A stretch of 64,000 nt of DNA. It comes from Elusimicrobiota bacterium (GTDB lineage: Bacteria > Elusimicrobiota > Elusimicrobia > UBA1565 > UBA9628). The position numbers and the translations under genes are program-made. The stretch spans positions 204,366-268,365 of the forward strand of contig JACRDT010000010.1 of NCBI GenBank assembly GCA_016212795.1, read 5' to 3'. Under the pieces are notes generated by a model. The model searched no databases. It was given only the letters and a program-made list of their open reading frames with translations, and had not been told where the DNA came from. Positions 39,101 to 47,182 of the stretch are shown piece by piece. The first letter of the stretch is position 1. Every line of letters starts with the position of its first letter.

Positions 39101-42100
39101 TGATCCCGGGCAGCTACATCATCGAGGCCGTGCACGGCCCGAGCGGGATGGTCCGGCGGCTGGAGGTTCCGCTCGCCGACAAGAGCACCACCTACGCCAC
39201 GCTGGACTTCACGGGCTCGACCTTCTCGGTGAGCGGGCGGGTCTCGCTGGCCGGCAACGTCGTCTTCTCCAGCGCGACGTTCTCCGTTTCAGTGAGCTCG
39301 GTCGCCGGGCTCGTGGCCAACGCGCCGGCCACGAGCTACTGCCTGCTGGGGTCGGCTCAGCCCGTCGGGGTCTCCGCGGCGCACATGGAGCTGCTGCCCA
39401 TCGACATGCGAACGGGGCAGTATTACACGGGTCCCCTGACCTACGCCCCCGCGTCCGTCGGGCCGCCTGCGTGCGGGCAGGTGGCCATGCCGCCGGGCGT
39501 GGGCTATCAGTCGCCCAACCCGTTCCGCGCCCAGGTCGCGGCGTTGGCCGCGGACGGGACGTTCTCGTTCGCCAGCGTCCCGGCGGGCACCTACATCCTG
39601 CGCAACAACGGCGAGCTCGACCTCAACACGAGGAACGGCGACGAGCTGCCGCAGATCAGGCAGGTCGTCAACGTCAACGCGAACGTCGCCTTGGCGCCGT
39701 TGAAGCTCGAGTCGGGGGCGTCGGTCTCCGGGACCGTGTACCTGCCGGAGCAGATGGTCGTGAGCCGCGCCGTGGGGCTGGAGCTGCTCGACGGCCTGGG
39801 CAACAGGCTGAGGTGGCAGACCGTGGGCTTCAACAACTCCAATACGGCCTCCTATGTCTTCGAGAGGCTCGCGAACGGCAATTACGCCATCGCCGTTCAT
39901 GACCTGGACCTGCCCAAGGCGTTCGGTGCGACGACGCTGACGGTCAAGGTGCAGGGGATGAACCTGGCGGGCCAGGATATCCGGCTCAAGCGCACCGGGG
40001 TGATCAAGGGCAAGATCGCCTTGCAGAGCCGCCTGCCGGACGGCACGACGGGGCCGTTGATGCTGGTGTCGAACAACAACGCCAGGCTGCTGCCGGCGGG
40101 GTTCACCGTGGAGGCGAAGGCCAACCCGTGGTTCCAGGGAGGGCGCAGGCCCGCGCTGGGCAGGAACTGCGGGCCTAACGGGTGTTCGATCATGCTGGAC
40201 GGCAGCGACCAGTTCACGATCGAGGACCTGCTGCCGGGCACTTACGACGTCCGGATGGTGGCGTACAACACGCCGGAAGCCATGAGGGACGGGGCCATGA
40301 GCGTGGTGCCGAGGGTGCTGCCCGCGGTGAAGGTGGCGGAGGGCCGCCTGAGCGACGTTGGCACGGTGAACATCCTGGCGGGCATCGAGCTGAGGGGCAA
40401 GGTGACGGACTCGGCGAGCGGCGCTCCTTTGGCGAACGTCACGCTGGAGGCCCGGCCTTCCAAGCGCGAGGGAGGCCGCGAGCCGGAGGGCTTCGCGTGG
40501 ACGCGGACGGACATGGGCGGCAACTACGTCCTCTACGGGCTGAGCCCCCTGGTGCGCTACTACGACGTGGTGGCCGGCGTGCGGCCGAGGATGGAGGTCA
40601 AGGGCAACTACACGCCTCCTTACGAGCAGCAGATCTCGCGCGGGGTGGACCTGAGCTCCTCGGCCGCGCTGGATTTCACCCTGGCGTACGCCCCTTACTC
40701 GGTCAAGGGACGGGTCGTGGCGCCGGCGGGCGGGCCGACCCTGAAGGTGGCCTTCGACACCGGGCAGGCGGTGCCCGGCGCCAGGCTGTTCCTGCAGAAG
40801 AAGGGCGTGATCCCGACCGAAAACCCGATCGCGGACATCGTGGCGTACACGGACTCCGACGGGTTTTTCGAGATCGGGTCCCTGGCGGCCGGGACCTACC
40901 GGCTGGTCGCGACGGCGATGGGCTACGGGTCCAAGACGGCCGGGCCGGTCATCGGGACCTCCTCCGCGGATCTCGGGGTCTTGACGATGAGCCAGGGCGC
41001 CGGCATGAGCGGGAGCATCAGGAAGCCCGACGGCTCCAACCCGAGCCAGGACGAGGTGCAGAGCCTGGTGGCGGCGAACGCCGATATGTCGGAGCTGTTG
41101 GTCGGCACGTTGGTGTCGGACGCCAACACCAAGACCGTGACGGAGTACACGCTGAGCGGGTTCCAGCCCGGGGTCCGGTACGCCTTGATGATGGTGGACC
41201 GGCGGGAGAACGTGATCGCCCCTGAGGAGGCGTCCTATCTGGTGTTCTCGTCTTCGTCGGAGGAGCGGGGGCTGGACCTGGTGTACCGGATGCCCAAGCC
41301 GACCGTGTTCGCCAAGGCGCGGCGCGCGGGGACCAAGTTCAAGGTCGAGTTCTCCATGACGCACCCGCTGAGGCAGAAGAAGACCGGCGACGACGCCTAC
41401 GAGACGATCCTCGGGACGTACTCGGCGAAAGGGACCCTGGCCGAGTTCGAGCTGTCGGAGGACAGGAGCAAGCTGTCGGCCGTGTATGCGCCGGACGTGA
41501 CGGAGTCGAGCTTCACCCTGATGCTGAACGGCTGGAGCTCGGTTCCGGACCCCGGTTCGACGAGCTCGACCGACCCCGAGTTCCGGCTGCAGACGGTCGC
41601 GACGTTCTACGCGGGCATCGACGGGATGCACCAGAGCCAGGTGAGCAATCTGTGGGGCGGCAACCTGCTGGTGGAGGGGGACCTCGGGCGTCTGAACATC
41701 CCGAGCGGGGCGTTCGCGGTGGCGTCGTCGTCGAGCGTGGAGGTGTCGCTGAAGATCTCGTCGGAGACGCTGGCGAGGATGGGGGTGGCGGGGGTGGGAG
41801 GCGCGGGCGCCCGGGGCATGAGGTTCGCCTCGTCGGCCTATCCGGCCGAGTTGATGCGGGCGATGGCGGCCGTGCCGCCGACGATGTCGCCGCTGAGCGC
41901 CTTCTACAACATCATGCTGCCGCTGGGCATCCAAACGGCGCTCTCGAAGCCCGTGCAGATGACGGTGTCGTACTCCTCCGGGACCGACCCGAGGTCGCTG
42001 AACCTATACTGGTACAACCCGATGTCGAACACCTACGTCCTGCAGCAGGACGTCACGGGGTCGGACCCGGTCATCGACGAGGTCAACCGGACGATCACCC

Positions 42101-42513
42101 TGAACATCAACCATTTCTCGACGTTCGTGCTGTTCGACACCGCCGTGAACGTCATCACGGGCGACGTATTCAGCGGTTCGGGCATCGAGGCCTTCTGCTT
42201 CCCCAACCCCTTCGACCTCGAGACCAAGACGGTGAGCCTGATCCACCCCGCTTCCAACCACGTGGTGCGGGGCACCATGATGCGCTTCACGCTCGGCGCC
42301 GACGTGTCGGGCGCGGGGAGCGTCAAGATCTTCAGCGTCCGGGGCGAGAAGGTTCGGACGATCGATCTGGGTAACCTGACGGGCGGGCAGTACTACTACC
42401 AGGCGTGGGACGGGCGCAACGACTCGGGGCGTGACGTGGCGAGCGGGGTCTACGTCGGGCAGATCAAGGTGGGCTCGAAGGTCAAGTCGTTCAAGATGGC
42501 GCTGATCAAATGA
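36127..42513 (+). CDS. Large (about 2130-residue) repeat surface protein, cassette 2
   Basis: The first conventional start is TTG 36127, but it would leave a signal peptide lacking its positive end. Reading in the same frame from ATT 36094 gives M-KNLSRSTLAFLGALALSLRCAWA, a complete signal peptide, so the true start is probably non-canonical. After an N-terminal Ig-like unit, residues from about 138 onward align with residues about 5282-7342 of the giant protein: IPNGWTLPGG/VPPGWGMPWG, many carboxypeptidase-regulatory-like units of the form VxGLEPGxYTV, and GSNPSQDEV/GSSPSEDEV. The C-terminal sorting-type domain (from about 2017) contains FPNPFD, WDGRNDSGRDVASGVYVGQI and VKSFKMALIK. The stop overlaps the PorV-like start. 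Predicted exported surface protein. Confidence 0.85.
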   Translation: MGALALSLRCAWAAPVVSVDISPDSQKFTLGGGFTGTSADATGIRGVSLAIQKKGAPDFYLNWNNMLWNQALPQFSTTTITPYMGTAVQWGLAFADANLATDTTYFVLVRSTNPAANIGVAETTFTFKPVPPPPPDGEGTIDLSSSSAVGCQLITATITFTVGASGIKAGGKIALRIPNGWTLPGGWANVLRPLPALPPPGTFYVEAPGGPGLYNLALNPTQSGDSILGENWVLYTPLLDLGPGQKVYLTYTGFPPGGALGLAPHTFRVMSQARPASRLVSVAVSPAIASFGGNAPSRLGFMPKDPMSLGPLQTSATMQIVLTDECGTSTVTATAIVPWLNAGRSGELDGNATFYASGGGPINVVTINAWTGVSNPFYFRTATRTAEGYEFLTASMTVAAGKTWASRFVTLLASSVTLSGVSVDTGTLTGAVTATMTGNGFASPAFVNFTLSPSDVRWEVIISTDNVNWFPEVFHQPGAGEPGRTVSWNWVNDRVYPPMAVPPGVYYVKVLVEGGLAVDATRRLYVSQSPSIYGSLGAGGRGALVQASGPGANSGNVAVATDTAGNFRIYGLESGHAYNVTATTQVKTAAGQFMTLTVSSLNATATTAGTDIGAMTFPAPGYLRVSAAINPEAPSEAWGRVRAIKTDYSHESVGALHFSTGSASSDDGGQEFGALPSTWTVMGVPPGVYDLDIGLFHLGLSTRVTGVTVTGGSQTDVSVSLQKKANVYGWAVLPGTTTFGAWVSVQGTKLGDRYPSAFGGAFIGPQAAPGLVYPSSATFTVFGLEPGSWTITAKAPGYITASSAVLVTTAADIGNLFGAPASRFNLFLSTAGVIDGMIVVGGDTRFVPGAPDDPPFAFSVFVDAVNPATFSRAMARVSLARRADVTSSTFTLAGVEDGSWVLSSRMKGFTEGRQTAAVANGRGAASLSMGAYDSRLVMTVRLPYPPYAQPDYRKVSAIILGPDIAPSMRGDLVEGSSMVFRDTYATWYSSAMIPGSYIIEAVHGPSGMVRRLEVPLADKSTTYATLDFTGSTFSVSGRVSLAGNVVFSSATFSVSVSSVAGLVANAPATSYCLLGSAQPVGVSAAHMELLPIDMRTGQYYTGPLTYAPASVGPPACGQVAMPPGVGYQSPNPFRAQVAALAADGTFSFASVPAGTYILRNNGELDLNTRNGDELPQIRQVVNVNANVALAPLKLESGASVSGTVYLPEQMVVSRAVGLELLDGLGNRLRWQTVGFNNSNTASYVFERLANGNYAIAVHDLDLPKAFGATTLTVKVQGMNLAGQDIRLKRTGVIKGKIALQSRLPDGTTGPLMLVSNNNARLLPAGFTVEAKANPWFQGGRRPALGRNCGPNGCSIMLDGSDQFTIEDLLPGTYDVRMVAYNTPEAMRDGAMSVVPRVLPAVKVAEGRLSDVGTVNILAGIELRGKVTDSASGAPLANVTLEARPSKREGGREPEGFAWTRTDMGGNYVLYGLSPLVRYYDVVAGVRPRMEVKGNYTPPYEQQISRGVDLSSSAALDFTLAYAPYSVKGRVVAPAGGPTLKVAFDTGQAVPGARLFLQKKGVIPTENPIADIVAYTDSDGFFEIGSLAAGTYRLVATAMGYGSKTAGPVIGTSSADLGVLTMSQGAGMSGSIRKPDGSNPSQDEVQSLVAANADMSELLVGTLVSDANTKTVTEYTLSGFQPGVRYALMMVDRRENVIAPEEASYLVFSSSSEERGLDLVYRMPKPTVFAKARRAGTKFKVEFSMTHPLRQKKTGDDAYETILGTYSAKGTLAEFELSEDRSKLSAVYAPDVTESSFTLMLNGWSSVPDPGSTSSTDPEFRLQTVATFYAGIDGMHQSQVSNLWGGNLLVEGDLGRLNIPSGAFAVASSSSVEVSLKISSETLARMGVAGVGGAGARGMRFASSAYPAELMRAMAAVPPTMSPLSAFYNIMLPLGIQTALSKPVQMTVSYSSGTDPRSLNLYWYNPMSNTYVLQQDVTGSDPVIDEVNRTITLNINHFSTFVLFDTAVNVITGDVFSGSGIEAFCFPNPFDLETKTVSLIHPASNHVVRGTMMRFTLGADVSGAGSVKIFSVRGEKVRTIDLGNLTGGQYYYQAWDGRNDSGRDVASGVYVGQIKVGSKVKSFKMALIK

Positions 42514-43487
42514 GGAAACTGGGCATGGTCGCTGCGGCTCTCCTGATAGTCGCGCTCGGCGCGGCCGAGCGCATACAGGCATTCGGCGCGGACGGCAAGG
42601 GCTCGAGCGCGGCGCAGTTCCTGAAGATCGGGCCCGGCGCCCGGGCCTCGGCGATGGGGGAGGCGATGTCCGGGGTGGCCGACGACGCCTACGCGGCCTA
42701 CTACAATCCGGCGGGGCTGGGCTGGCTTGTTCGGCCCGAGGTGGCGGGCATGCACGACTCCCACTTCCAGGGGATCAACTACGAGCACGCGGTGGTGGCG
42801 GTGCCGGTCCTGAGCTGGGTCGAGACGAAGCTGGAGCGCAACGCTTATGGCGTGATGGGGCTGGCCATCACGAACCTGTCGGTGGGGGGGCTGGAGCGGC
42901 GCTCGGCCACGGAGACGGACACGGCGGCGGACACCTTCTCGTCGAGCGACCTGGCCTACGCGGTGAGCTACGGCTACGCCTTTCCGAAGCTTGGGTTGTC
43001 TGCGGGGGCGACGATCAAGTACGTGGAGTCGACCATCGACTCGGTGCACGCTGGCGCCGTGGCCAGCGACGTGGGCTTCCTGTGGCGGGGCAAGAAGTGG
43101 TCGGCGGGCGTGGGTGGCCGGCACATGAGCGGGGAGGACCACAAGTTCGCGCGGCTCTCGGACCCGCTGCCGCTGACGGTCTACGGCGGGCTGGGCTTCA
43201 GGCCGCACGAGCGGGTGCTGGTGGCCTTCGACGTGGCGTCGTCCAACGACGCGCCGGCGCGGCTGGCGTGGGGCGGGGAGTACCGGCACCCCTTCACGCC
43301 CAAGCTCTCGGGCTCGCTGCGGGGCGGCTACTCGGCCTACGGGGCCAAGAGCTACTCGTCGAGCGGGTGGACGGGGGCTTCCTTCGGCGGCGGGGTGGGG
43401 TACGGCAACTTCGACATCGATTTCGCGTGGGTCCCCTACGGCGACCTCGGCAACTCGCTCAGGTACTCCCTGCACGTGAAGTTCTAA
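42510..43487 (+). CDS. PorV/PorQ-like outer-membrane protein, cassette 2
   Basis: A 325-residue protein with a signal peptide (MRKLGMVAAALLIVALGAA). The mature N-terminus SSAAQFLKIGPGARASAMGEAMSGVADD then YYNPAGLGWL matches the PorV/PorQ signature and the paralogue at 29960. The last strand is RYSLHVKF. It overlaps the surface-protein stop by four bases (ATGA), the same coupling seen in cassette 1. By family knowledge it may bind or shuttle the C-terminal sorting domain of its partner at the outer membrane. A hairpin directly after the stop (43489-43515) probably ends the cassette transcript. Confidence 0.85.
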   Translation: MRKLGMVAAALLIVALGAAERIQAFGADGKGSSAAQFLKIGPGARASAMGEAMSGVADDAYAAYYNPAGLGWLVRPEVAGMHDSHFQGINYEHAVVAVPVLSWVETKLERNAYGVMGLAITNLSVGGLERRSATETDTAADTFSSSDLAYAVSYGYAFPKLGLSAGATIKYVESTIDSVHAGAVASDVGFLWRGKKWSAGVGGRHMSGEDHKFARLSDPLPLTVYGGLGFRPHERVLVAFDVASSNDAPARLAWGGEYRHPFTPKLSGSLRGGYSAYGAKSYSSSGWTGASFGGGVGYGNFDIDFAWVPYGDLGNSLRYSLHVKF

Positions 43488-43488
43488 T

Positions 43489-43554
43489 ACTCGCCTCCCC
43501 TATGGGGAGGCGAGTAGCTGTGGGGGCATATTCCGTTTCATGAGGAAGCCCCCG
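43489..43554. repeat. Half-element of the palindromic repeat
   Basis: One hairpin (ACTCGCCTCCCC-TAT-GGGGAGGCGAGT, 43489-43515) followed by AGCTGTGGGGGCATATTCCG and TTTCATGAGGAA, i.e. exactly one half of the 119-bp element at 44144. It lies between convergent genes and could serve as a terminator for both. Confidence 0.75.
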
Positions 43555-43566
43555 CAGGGATGGCGA

Positions 43567-44052
43567 TCAGTAGATCTCGACGGGGGCGTCGGGCTTCTTG
43601 GGCGAGGCCTTGGCGCCTTCGCCCCACCCGGCGCTCTGCTTCTCGATGGCCTTGAGCTGCTCGGAGGCCTTCTTGATCGGCTTGCGCTTGCGGGCCGGCC
43701 CCTTGGACTGCTTGGCGAGCTCCGGGTCGGGGGTGATGGCCGGGATGGCCGCGAGATCGGTCTGCTTGGCCTGGCCGGCTTGCGCGGGCAGCGAGGAGGC
43801 GTCGCCCAGGCGCATCTCCACGCCTTGGCCGGAGGCGATCCGCACGACCGCCTTGACCCCGCCGTTCTCCTTGGTGAGCTGGCTGATGATCTGCCGGGTC
43901 AGGGGGTCTTGGCTGGCCAGGATGGTTTGGCTGTGGGGAGTCGGCAGTTGGACGGCCGCCTGTCCCGCATCAGCCAGGAGCGCGGGAGCGGCGTTGGCGC
44001 CGGAGGCGCAGGCCGCTATCCCGAGGGTTATCAGCAGCGTGGATGCTTTCAT
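43567..44052 (-). CDS. Small secreted protein of unknown function
   Basis: A 161-residue protein with a signal peptide (MKASTLLITLGIAACASGANA) and an AGGAAG ribosome site. The signal sequence contains a Cys (AACASG), so a lipoprotein is possible but the box is not ideal. The central part (DPLTRQIISQLTKENGGVKAVVRIASGQGVEMRLGD) could form a small folded unit. The C-terminal third is Lys/Pro-rich and probably unstructured. No family was recognised. Its promoter and upstream motif match those of the other minus-strand secreted gene at 44265, suggesting co-regulation. Confidence 0.65.
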   Translation of the reverse strand: MKASTLLITLGIAACASGANAAPALLADAGQAAVQLPTPHSQTILASQDPLTRQIISQLTKENGGVKAVVRIASGQGVEMRLGDASSLPAQAGQAKQTDLAAIPAITPDPELAKQSKGPARKRKPIKKASEQLKAIEKQSAGWGEGAKASPKKPDAPVEIY

Positions 44053-44072
44053 TTGTCGCTTCCTACATCCAT

Positions 44073-44101
44073 AGTATGGCCCAATGGTAAAAAATCCGTA
44101 A
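44073..44101 (-). promoter_or_regulatory. Putative promoter of the 43567-44052 gene
   Basis: Reading on the minus strand: weak -35 TTACGG (44096-44101), 17-bp spacer, -10 CATACT (44073-44078). The start codon lies about 20 bp downstream. The weak -35 would fit an activated promoter, with the motif at 44113-44126 as a candidate activator site. Confidence 0.5.
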
Positions 44102-44108
44102 GTGTCCT

Positions 44109-44126
44109 TAGGCCTAGATCGCGATG
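44109..44126. promoter_or_regulatory. Putative operator, single copy
   Basis: TAGGCCTAGATCGCGATG shares the CCTAGAT-x2-C-x-ATG pattern with two tandem copies at 45563-45604. CCTAGAT starts exactly 40 bp from the start of the -10 element, the same offset as in the other promoter. Confidence 0.5.
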
Positions 44127-44143
44127 GGACTTATGGTCTAATC

Positions 44144-44262
44144 ACTCGCCCCCCCCCACGGGGGGGCGAGTAGCGGGGGGGCATATGCCGTTTCATTAGG
44201 AAGTTCCTTATGAAACAGAATATGCCCCCACAGCTACTCGCCTCCCCGCGGGGGAGGCGAGT
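44144..44262. repeat. Composite palindromic repeat, archetype copy (119 bp)
   Basis: This is the cleanest copy. The left hairpin is 44144-44171, the right hairpin 44236-44262. The central arms AGC-G-run-CATATGCCGTTTCATTAGGAA and GTTCCTTATGAAACAGAATATGCCCCC (split around 44201) are near-perfect complements. The whole can fold as two hairpins flanking one long stem. The stop codon of the minus-strand gene follows after two bases. Confidence 0.85.
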
Positions 44263-44264
44263 GA

Positions 44265-45500
44265 TTACGCCCCGGGCCTCTTCCCCCGGAGGGGTTCGCG
44301 GTCGCGGCTCTTGGGCTTCACGTCGTTGAGCTCGACGCCGGAGTTCTCCCCCCAGAGGCGGCGGAACAGGGTGCTGATCGTCTCGCCCATGTCGCCCAAC
44401 TCCACGCCATTGGAGTTGTCCACGTTCGTCCAGTTGGCCTGGGCACCGTTGGCCATGGTGTTGAGGGCGTTGCCGGCGCGCGTCTGAACCCTCTTGTTGG
44501 GCTGGAGGGACAGGATGGTCGGGTCGTACTCGCCGGACACCCGCGGCTTGACCCCTTCGTTGCTGCCCACGTAGGCGACCAGGTGGTCCGACAGCTTGTT
44601 CGTGTCGTTCGTGCCGTTCGGATCGTCCGAGGAGTCCGCGCCGTTCCTGCCGCTCGCGTTCGTGCCGGTCAGGCCGGGGGTGGCGCTGTCCTCCTCCTCT
44701 TCCTCGTCGCCGCCGAGGCGGGAGCCGTCGGCCAGCATGCCGGGCGTCGTCCCGCCCTCATCGTTGTCGCCGTTGAGATCGTTCCCGCTGTTCTTTTCGA
44801 ACATATTCTTGTCCATGTCGGCGACTCGCTTGCGCTCGTCCTCCTTGGCTTTCTCGTCGGCCTTCTTCTTGAGCGCGAGGGCCTCTTCCTGCTTGGCCTT
44901 GATCTCTCCCTGGAGCTTCTTGAGCCCCGCGAGGTACTTAGCCGGAGGGTTCTTGGGATCGAACGGCGGGCAATCGCCGCTCGGCCCGCAGATCTGGATG
45001 CGGCCATCCGGGAGGTTCGTGATGGTGTAGCCGTCTGGCAACTGGGCTCCTTCCTTGGCGATGGCCTTCGCGATGTCGGCCGCCTGCTGTTCCATCCGCT
45101 CTTTCACGGTCTTTTCGGCCCAGAACTCAGGCCTATAAGGAGGCTGAGGGTTCCTGAGGGCCTCATCGTAGATCTTCTGCAACTCCGCGTCGCCCTTGAT
45201 CATGTCCAGGATGCCGCCGTCTCCCTGGGCGGGAGGGTTCTCCAGAAAGCACATGGTGGGCGTGCAGGTATGGCCGCCGTTGTCCTCTCCGGACGCGATG
45301 GCGGCTCCGGAAAGAAAGTCGCCGCCGAAGAACGAGCCGTCATCTCCCTGGCTGCCTTGCTGGTCTGGCGGGCAGTATGATTGCCCCGGCGCGAGGGGGC
45401 CGTACTGGCCCTGGGGCAGGCAGGAGTTCGCGAAGGCCTGGCTGGTCCCGGCCCACACGAGGATCGTCGCGAGAAACGCTGTCGGCGCAAGGGTCTTCAT
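44265..45500 (-). CDS. Secreted acidic/coiled protein of unknown function
   Basis: A 411-residue protein from ATG 45500 with GGAGG five bases upstream and a signal peptide (MKTLAPTAFLATILVWAGTSQAFA). Three cysteine pairs lie in the first half (SCLPQG...SYCPP, HTCTPTMCF, QICGPSGDC), suggesting disulphides. A Lys/Glu/Ala-rich helix of about 60 residues follows (LKKLQGEIKAKQEEALALKKKAD), then an acidic DEEEEEDS tract, Asn/Asp/Ser-rich linkers and a basic C-terminus (REPLRGKRPGA). No family was recognised. It could be a structural envelope or matrix protein. The stop codon sits two bases from the palindromic repeat. Confidence 0.65.
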   Translation of the reverse strand: MKTLAPTAFLATILVWAGTSQAFANSCLPQGQYGPLAPGQSYCPPDQQGSQGDDGSFFGGDFLSGAAIASGEDNGGHTCTPTMCFLENPPAQGDGGILDMIKGDAELQKIYDEALRNPQPPYRPEFWAEKTVKERMEQQAADIAKAIAKEGAQLPDGYTITNLPDGRIQICGPSGDCPPFDPKNPPAKYLAGLKKLQGEIKAKQEEALALKKKADEKAKEDERKRVADMDKNMFEKNSGNDLNGDNDEGGTTPGMLADGSRLGGDEEEEEDSATPGLTGTNASGRNGADSSDDPNGTNDTNKLSDHLVAYVGSNEGVKPRVSGEYDPTILSLQPNKRVQTRAGNALNTMANGAQANWTNVDNSNGVELGDMGETISTLFRRLWGENSGVELNDVKPKSRDREPLRGKRPGA

Positions 45501-45527
45501 GACATCCTCCGTCTTCGCTACACCTTT

Positions 45528-45556
45528 AGTATAGCAGGGGTCATCGTGTTTGCCAT
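45528..45556 (-). promoter_or_regulatory. Promoter of the 44265-45500 gene
   Basis: Minus-strand -35 ATGGCA (45551-45556), 17-bp spacer, -10 TATACT (45528-45533). The predicted start site is about 20 nt before ATG 45500, leaving room for the GGAGG site. Confidence 0.65.
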
Positions 45557-45562
45557 AGGCCA

Positions 45563-45604
45563 AAGGACCTAGATGTCAATGCCCGAAGGTCCTAGCTGTC
45601 AATG
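45563..45604. promoter_or_regulatory. Tandem direct-repeat operator
   Basis: Two 19-bp direct repeats, AAGGACCTAGATGTCAATG (45563-45581) and AAGGTCCTAGCTGTCAATG (45586-45604), have a 23-bp period and differ at two positions. They lie immediately upstream of the -35 of the minus-strand promoter at 45528-45556, the usual place for an activator. The regulator is not in the window. Confidence 0.65.
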
Positions 45605-45672
45605 GGTCCAATGGCCCACGCCGTGCGCGGCGCCCGTGCGGTGCGGCCGCCGGCGGGCCGGGCCTTTTGCCG

Positions 45673-45701
45673 TTGATAACCTGGCGCGCATTTTATATCA
45701 T
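45673..45701 (+). promoter_or_regulatory. Promoter of the phosphoglucomutase-eno operon
   Basis: TTGATA (45673-45678), 17-bp spacer, TATCAT (45696-45701); ATG 45710 follows after only eight bases. Transcription would start at or within about two bases of the ATG, so the mRNA should be leaderless. Confidence 0.65.
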
Positions 45702-45709
45702 GGCCCCCC

Positions 45710-47182
45710 ATGATAAGATTCGGCGCTTCAGGGTGGCGCGGCCTCATCTCCGACGACTTCAATTTCCACAATGTCAGGAGGGTGGTGCACACGCTCTCGC
45801 AGTACGTCAAGGAGAACCCGGAGTTCGGGATGGGCAGCCCCGAATACCGGGCGCTGCTCGGGGGCGCGAGGATGCCGGTGCCGGTGGTGGTCATCGGCCA
45901 CGACACGCGCTTCCTGGCCGAGGAGTTCGCGCACGAGGCCGCCGGCGTGTTCGCCTCCGACGGCGTGAAGGCGCTGGTGTCGACCGGCGACCTGCCGACG
46001 CCGGCGATCGGCTGCGCGGTCCGGCGCCACAAGGCGATCGGCGGGCTGATGGTGACCGGGGCCTACAGCCGGGCCCAGTTCGGGGGGCTGAGGTGGATCC
46101 CGTTCTTCGGCGGCGCGGCCGCGCCGACCATCTCGGGCGACATCGAGCGCCGGCTCGAGCTCATGGGCCACCATCCCATCAAGATGATGGCGCTCGACCG
46201 CTCGCTTCGGGAGTCCTGGATCGTGGAGATGGATTTTCACGAGGAGTACACGCGCCAGATCCTCTCGCTGTTGGACGCCAAGACGATCAGGCGCGCGCGG
46301 CTCAAGGTCGGCATCGACGTCATGCACGGGTCGTCGAGGCTCTACCTGCGCTCCCTGCTGGAGTCGCTGGGCGTCGAGGTCGTGGCGCTGCACGAGGGGC
46401 GCGACGTGCTCTTCGGCGGGCAGTCGCCGGACCCCACCCAGGAGTCGCTCGGTGACCTGGCCGCGCTCGTGAAGAAGCACAAGCTGCACCTGGGGCTGGC
46501 CTGCGACGGCGACGGCGCCCGCTACGGCGTGCTCGACGCCGGCGGCGAGTGGTTCCCGGCCGACGACGTGCTGGGGCTGGTCTTCGAGCACATGGTCGTC
46601 AACCGCGGCCTCAAGGGCAAGATGGTGCGCAGCGTCGTGACCTCGCATTTCGTGGACGCCGTCGCCAAGTCGCACGGCCTCGAGACCCGGGAGACCCCGG
46701 TGGGGTTCAAGTTCATCGGGGAGCACCTGCGCACCGGGCAGTACCTGCTGGGCGGGGAGGAGTGCGGGACCCTGTCCGTCGCCGGTCACATCCCGGACAT
46801 GGATGGCATACTGGCGGTGATGCTGGTGCTCGAGGTCGCGGCCGCGGCGGGCGTCCCGCTGGCCAAGTCCCGGGAGAGCCTCTTCAAGCGGCTGGGCTCG
46901 TTCTTCCACGCGCGGACCGAGTACAGGATGGAGCGGAGCAGGCAGGTCCTGGAGCTGGAGGAGCGCCTCAGGGTGCAGCCTCCCCTGGACCTGGCCGGAG
47001 GGTCGGTGTGGCGGATCGACCAGTCGGACGGGTTCAAGTTCATCCTGCGCGACGGGTCGTGGATCTGCCTGCGTTCGCGCTCTCCAGAGCCGCTGTTCCG
47101 CATCCACGCCGAGGCCCCCACGCCGCAGAAGCTGGCCGTCCTGCTGGATGCCGGCAAGAAACTGTTGCAGGGGAGGTTCTGA
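45710..47182 (+). CDS. Phosphoglucomutase/phosphomannomutase-family protein with altered active site
   Basis: A 490-residue protein with the family start [11 protein letters not shown] and the four-domain length. The family normally transfers phosphate via a serine in TASHNP, binds Mg through DGDGDR, sugar through GEESG, and phosphate through RPSGTEP. Here these are TGAYSR (116-121, Ser position is Ala118), DGDGAR (266-271, third Asp is Ala270), GEECG (349-353) and RSRSPEP (455-461). So the phosphoserine and one metal ligand are missing, while the fold and sugar-loop glutamates remain. It may be a pseudoenzyme, a binding or regulatory protein, or an enzyme using Ser120. It is followed by enolase with TGATG overlap, so it is co-translated with a glycolytic gene. 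The promoter is leaderless. Confidence 0.85.
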   Translation: MIRFGASGWRGLISDDFNFHNVRRVVHTLSQYVKENPEFGMGSPEYRALLGGARMPVPVVVIGHDTRFLAEEFAHEAAGVFASDGVKALVSTGDLPTPAIGCAVRRHKAIGGLMVTGAYSRAQFGGLRWIPFFGGAAAPTISGDIERRLELMGHHPIKMMALDRSLRESWIVEMDFHEEYTRQILSLLDAKTIRRARLKVGIDVMHGSSRLYLRSLLESLGVEVVALHEGRDVLFGGQSPDPTQESLGDLAALVKKHKLHLGLACDGDGARYGVLDAGGEWFPADDVLGLVFEHMVVNRGLKGKMVRSVVTSHFVDAVAKSHGLETRETPVGFKFIGEHLRTGQYLLGGEECGTLSVAGHIPDMDGILAVMLVLEVAAAAGVPLAKSRESLFKRLGSFFHARTEYRMERSRQVLELEERLRVQPPLDLAGGSVWRIDQSDGFKFILRDGSWICLRSRSPEPLFRIHAEAPTPQKLAVLLDAGKKLLQGRF

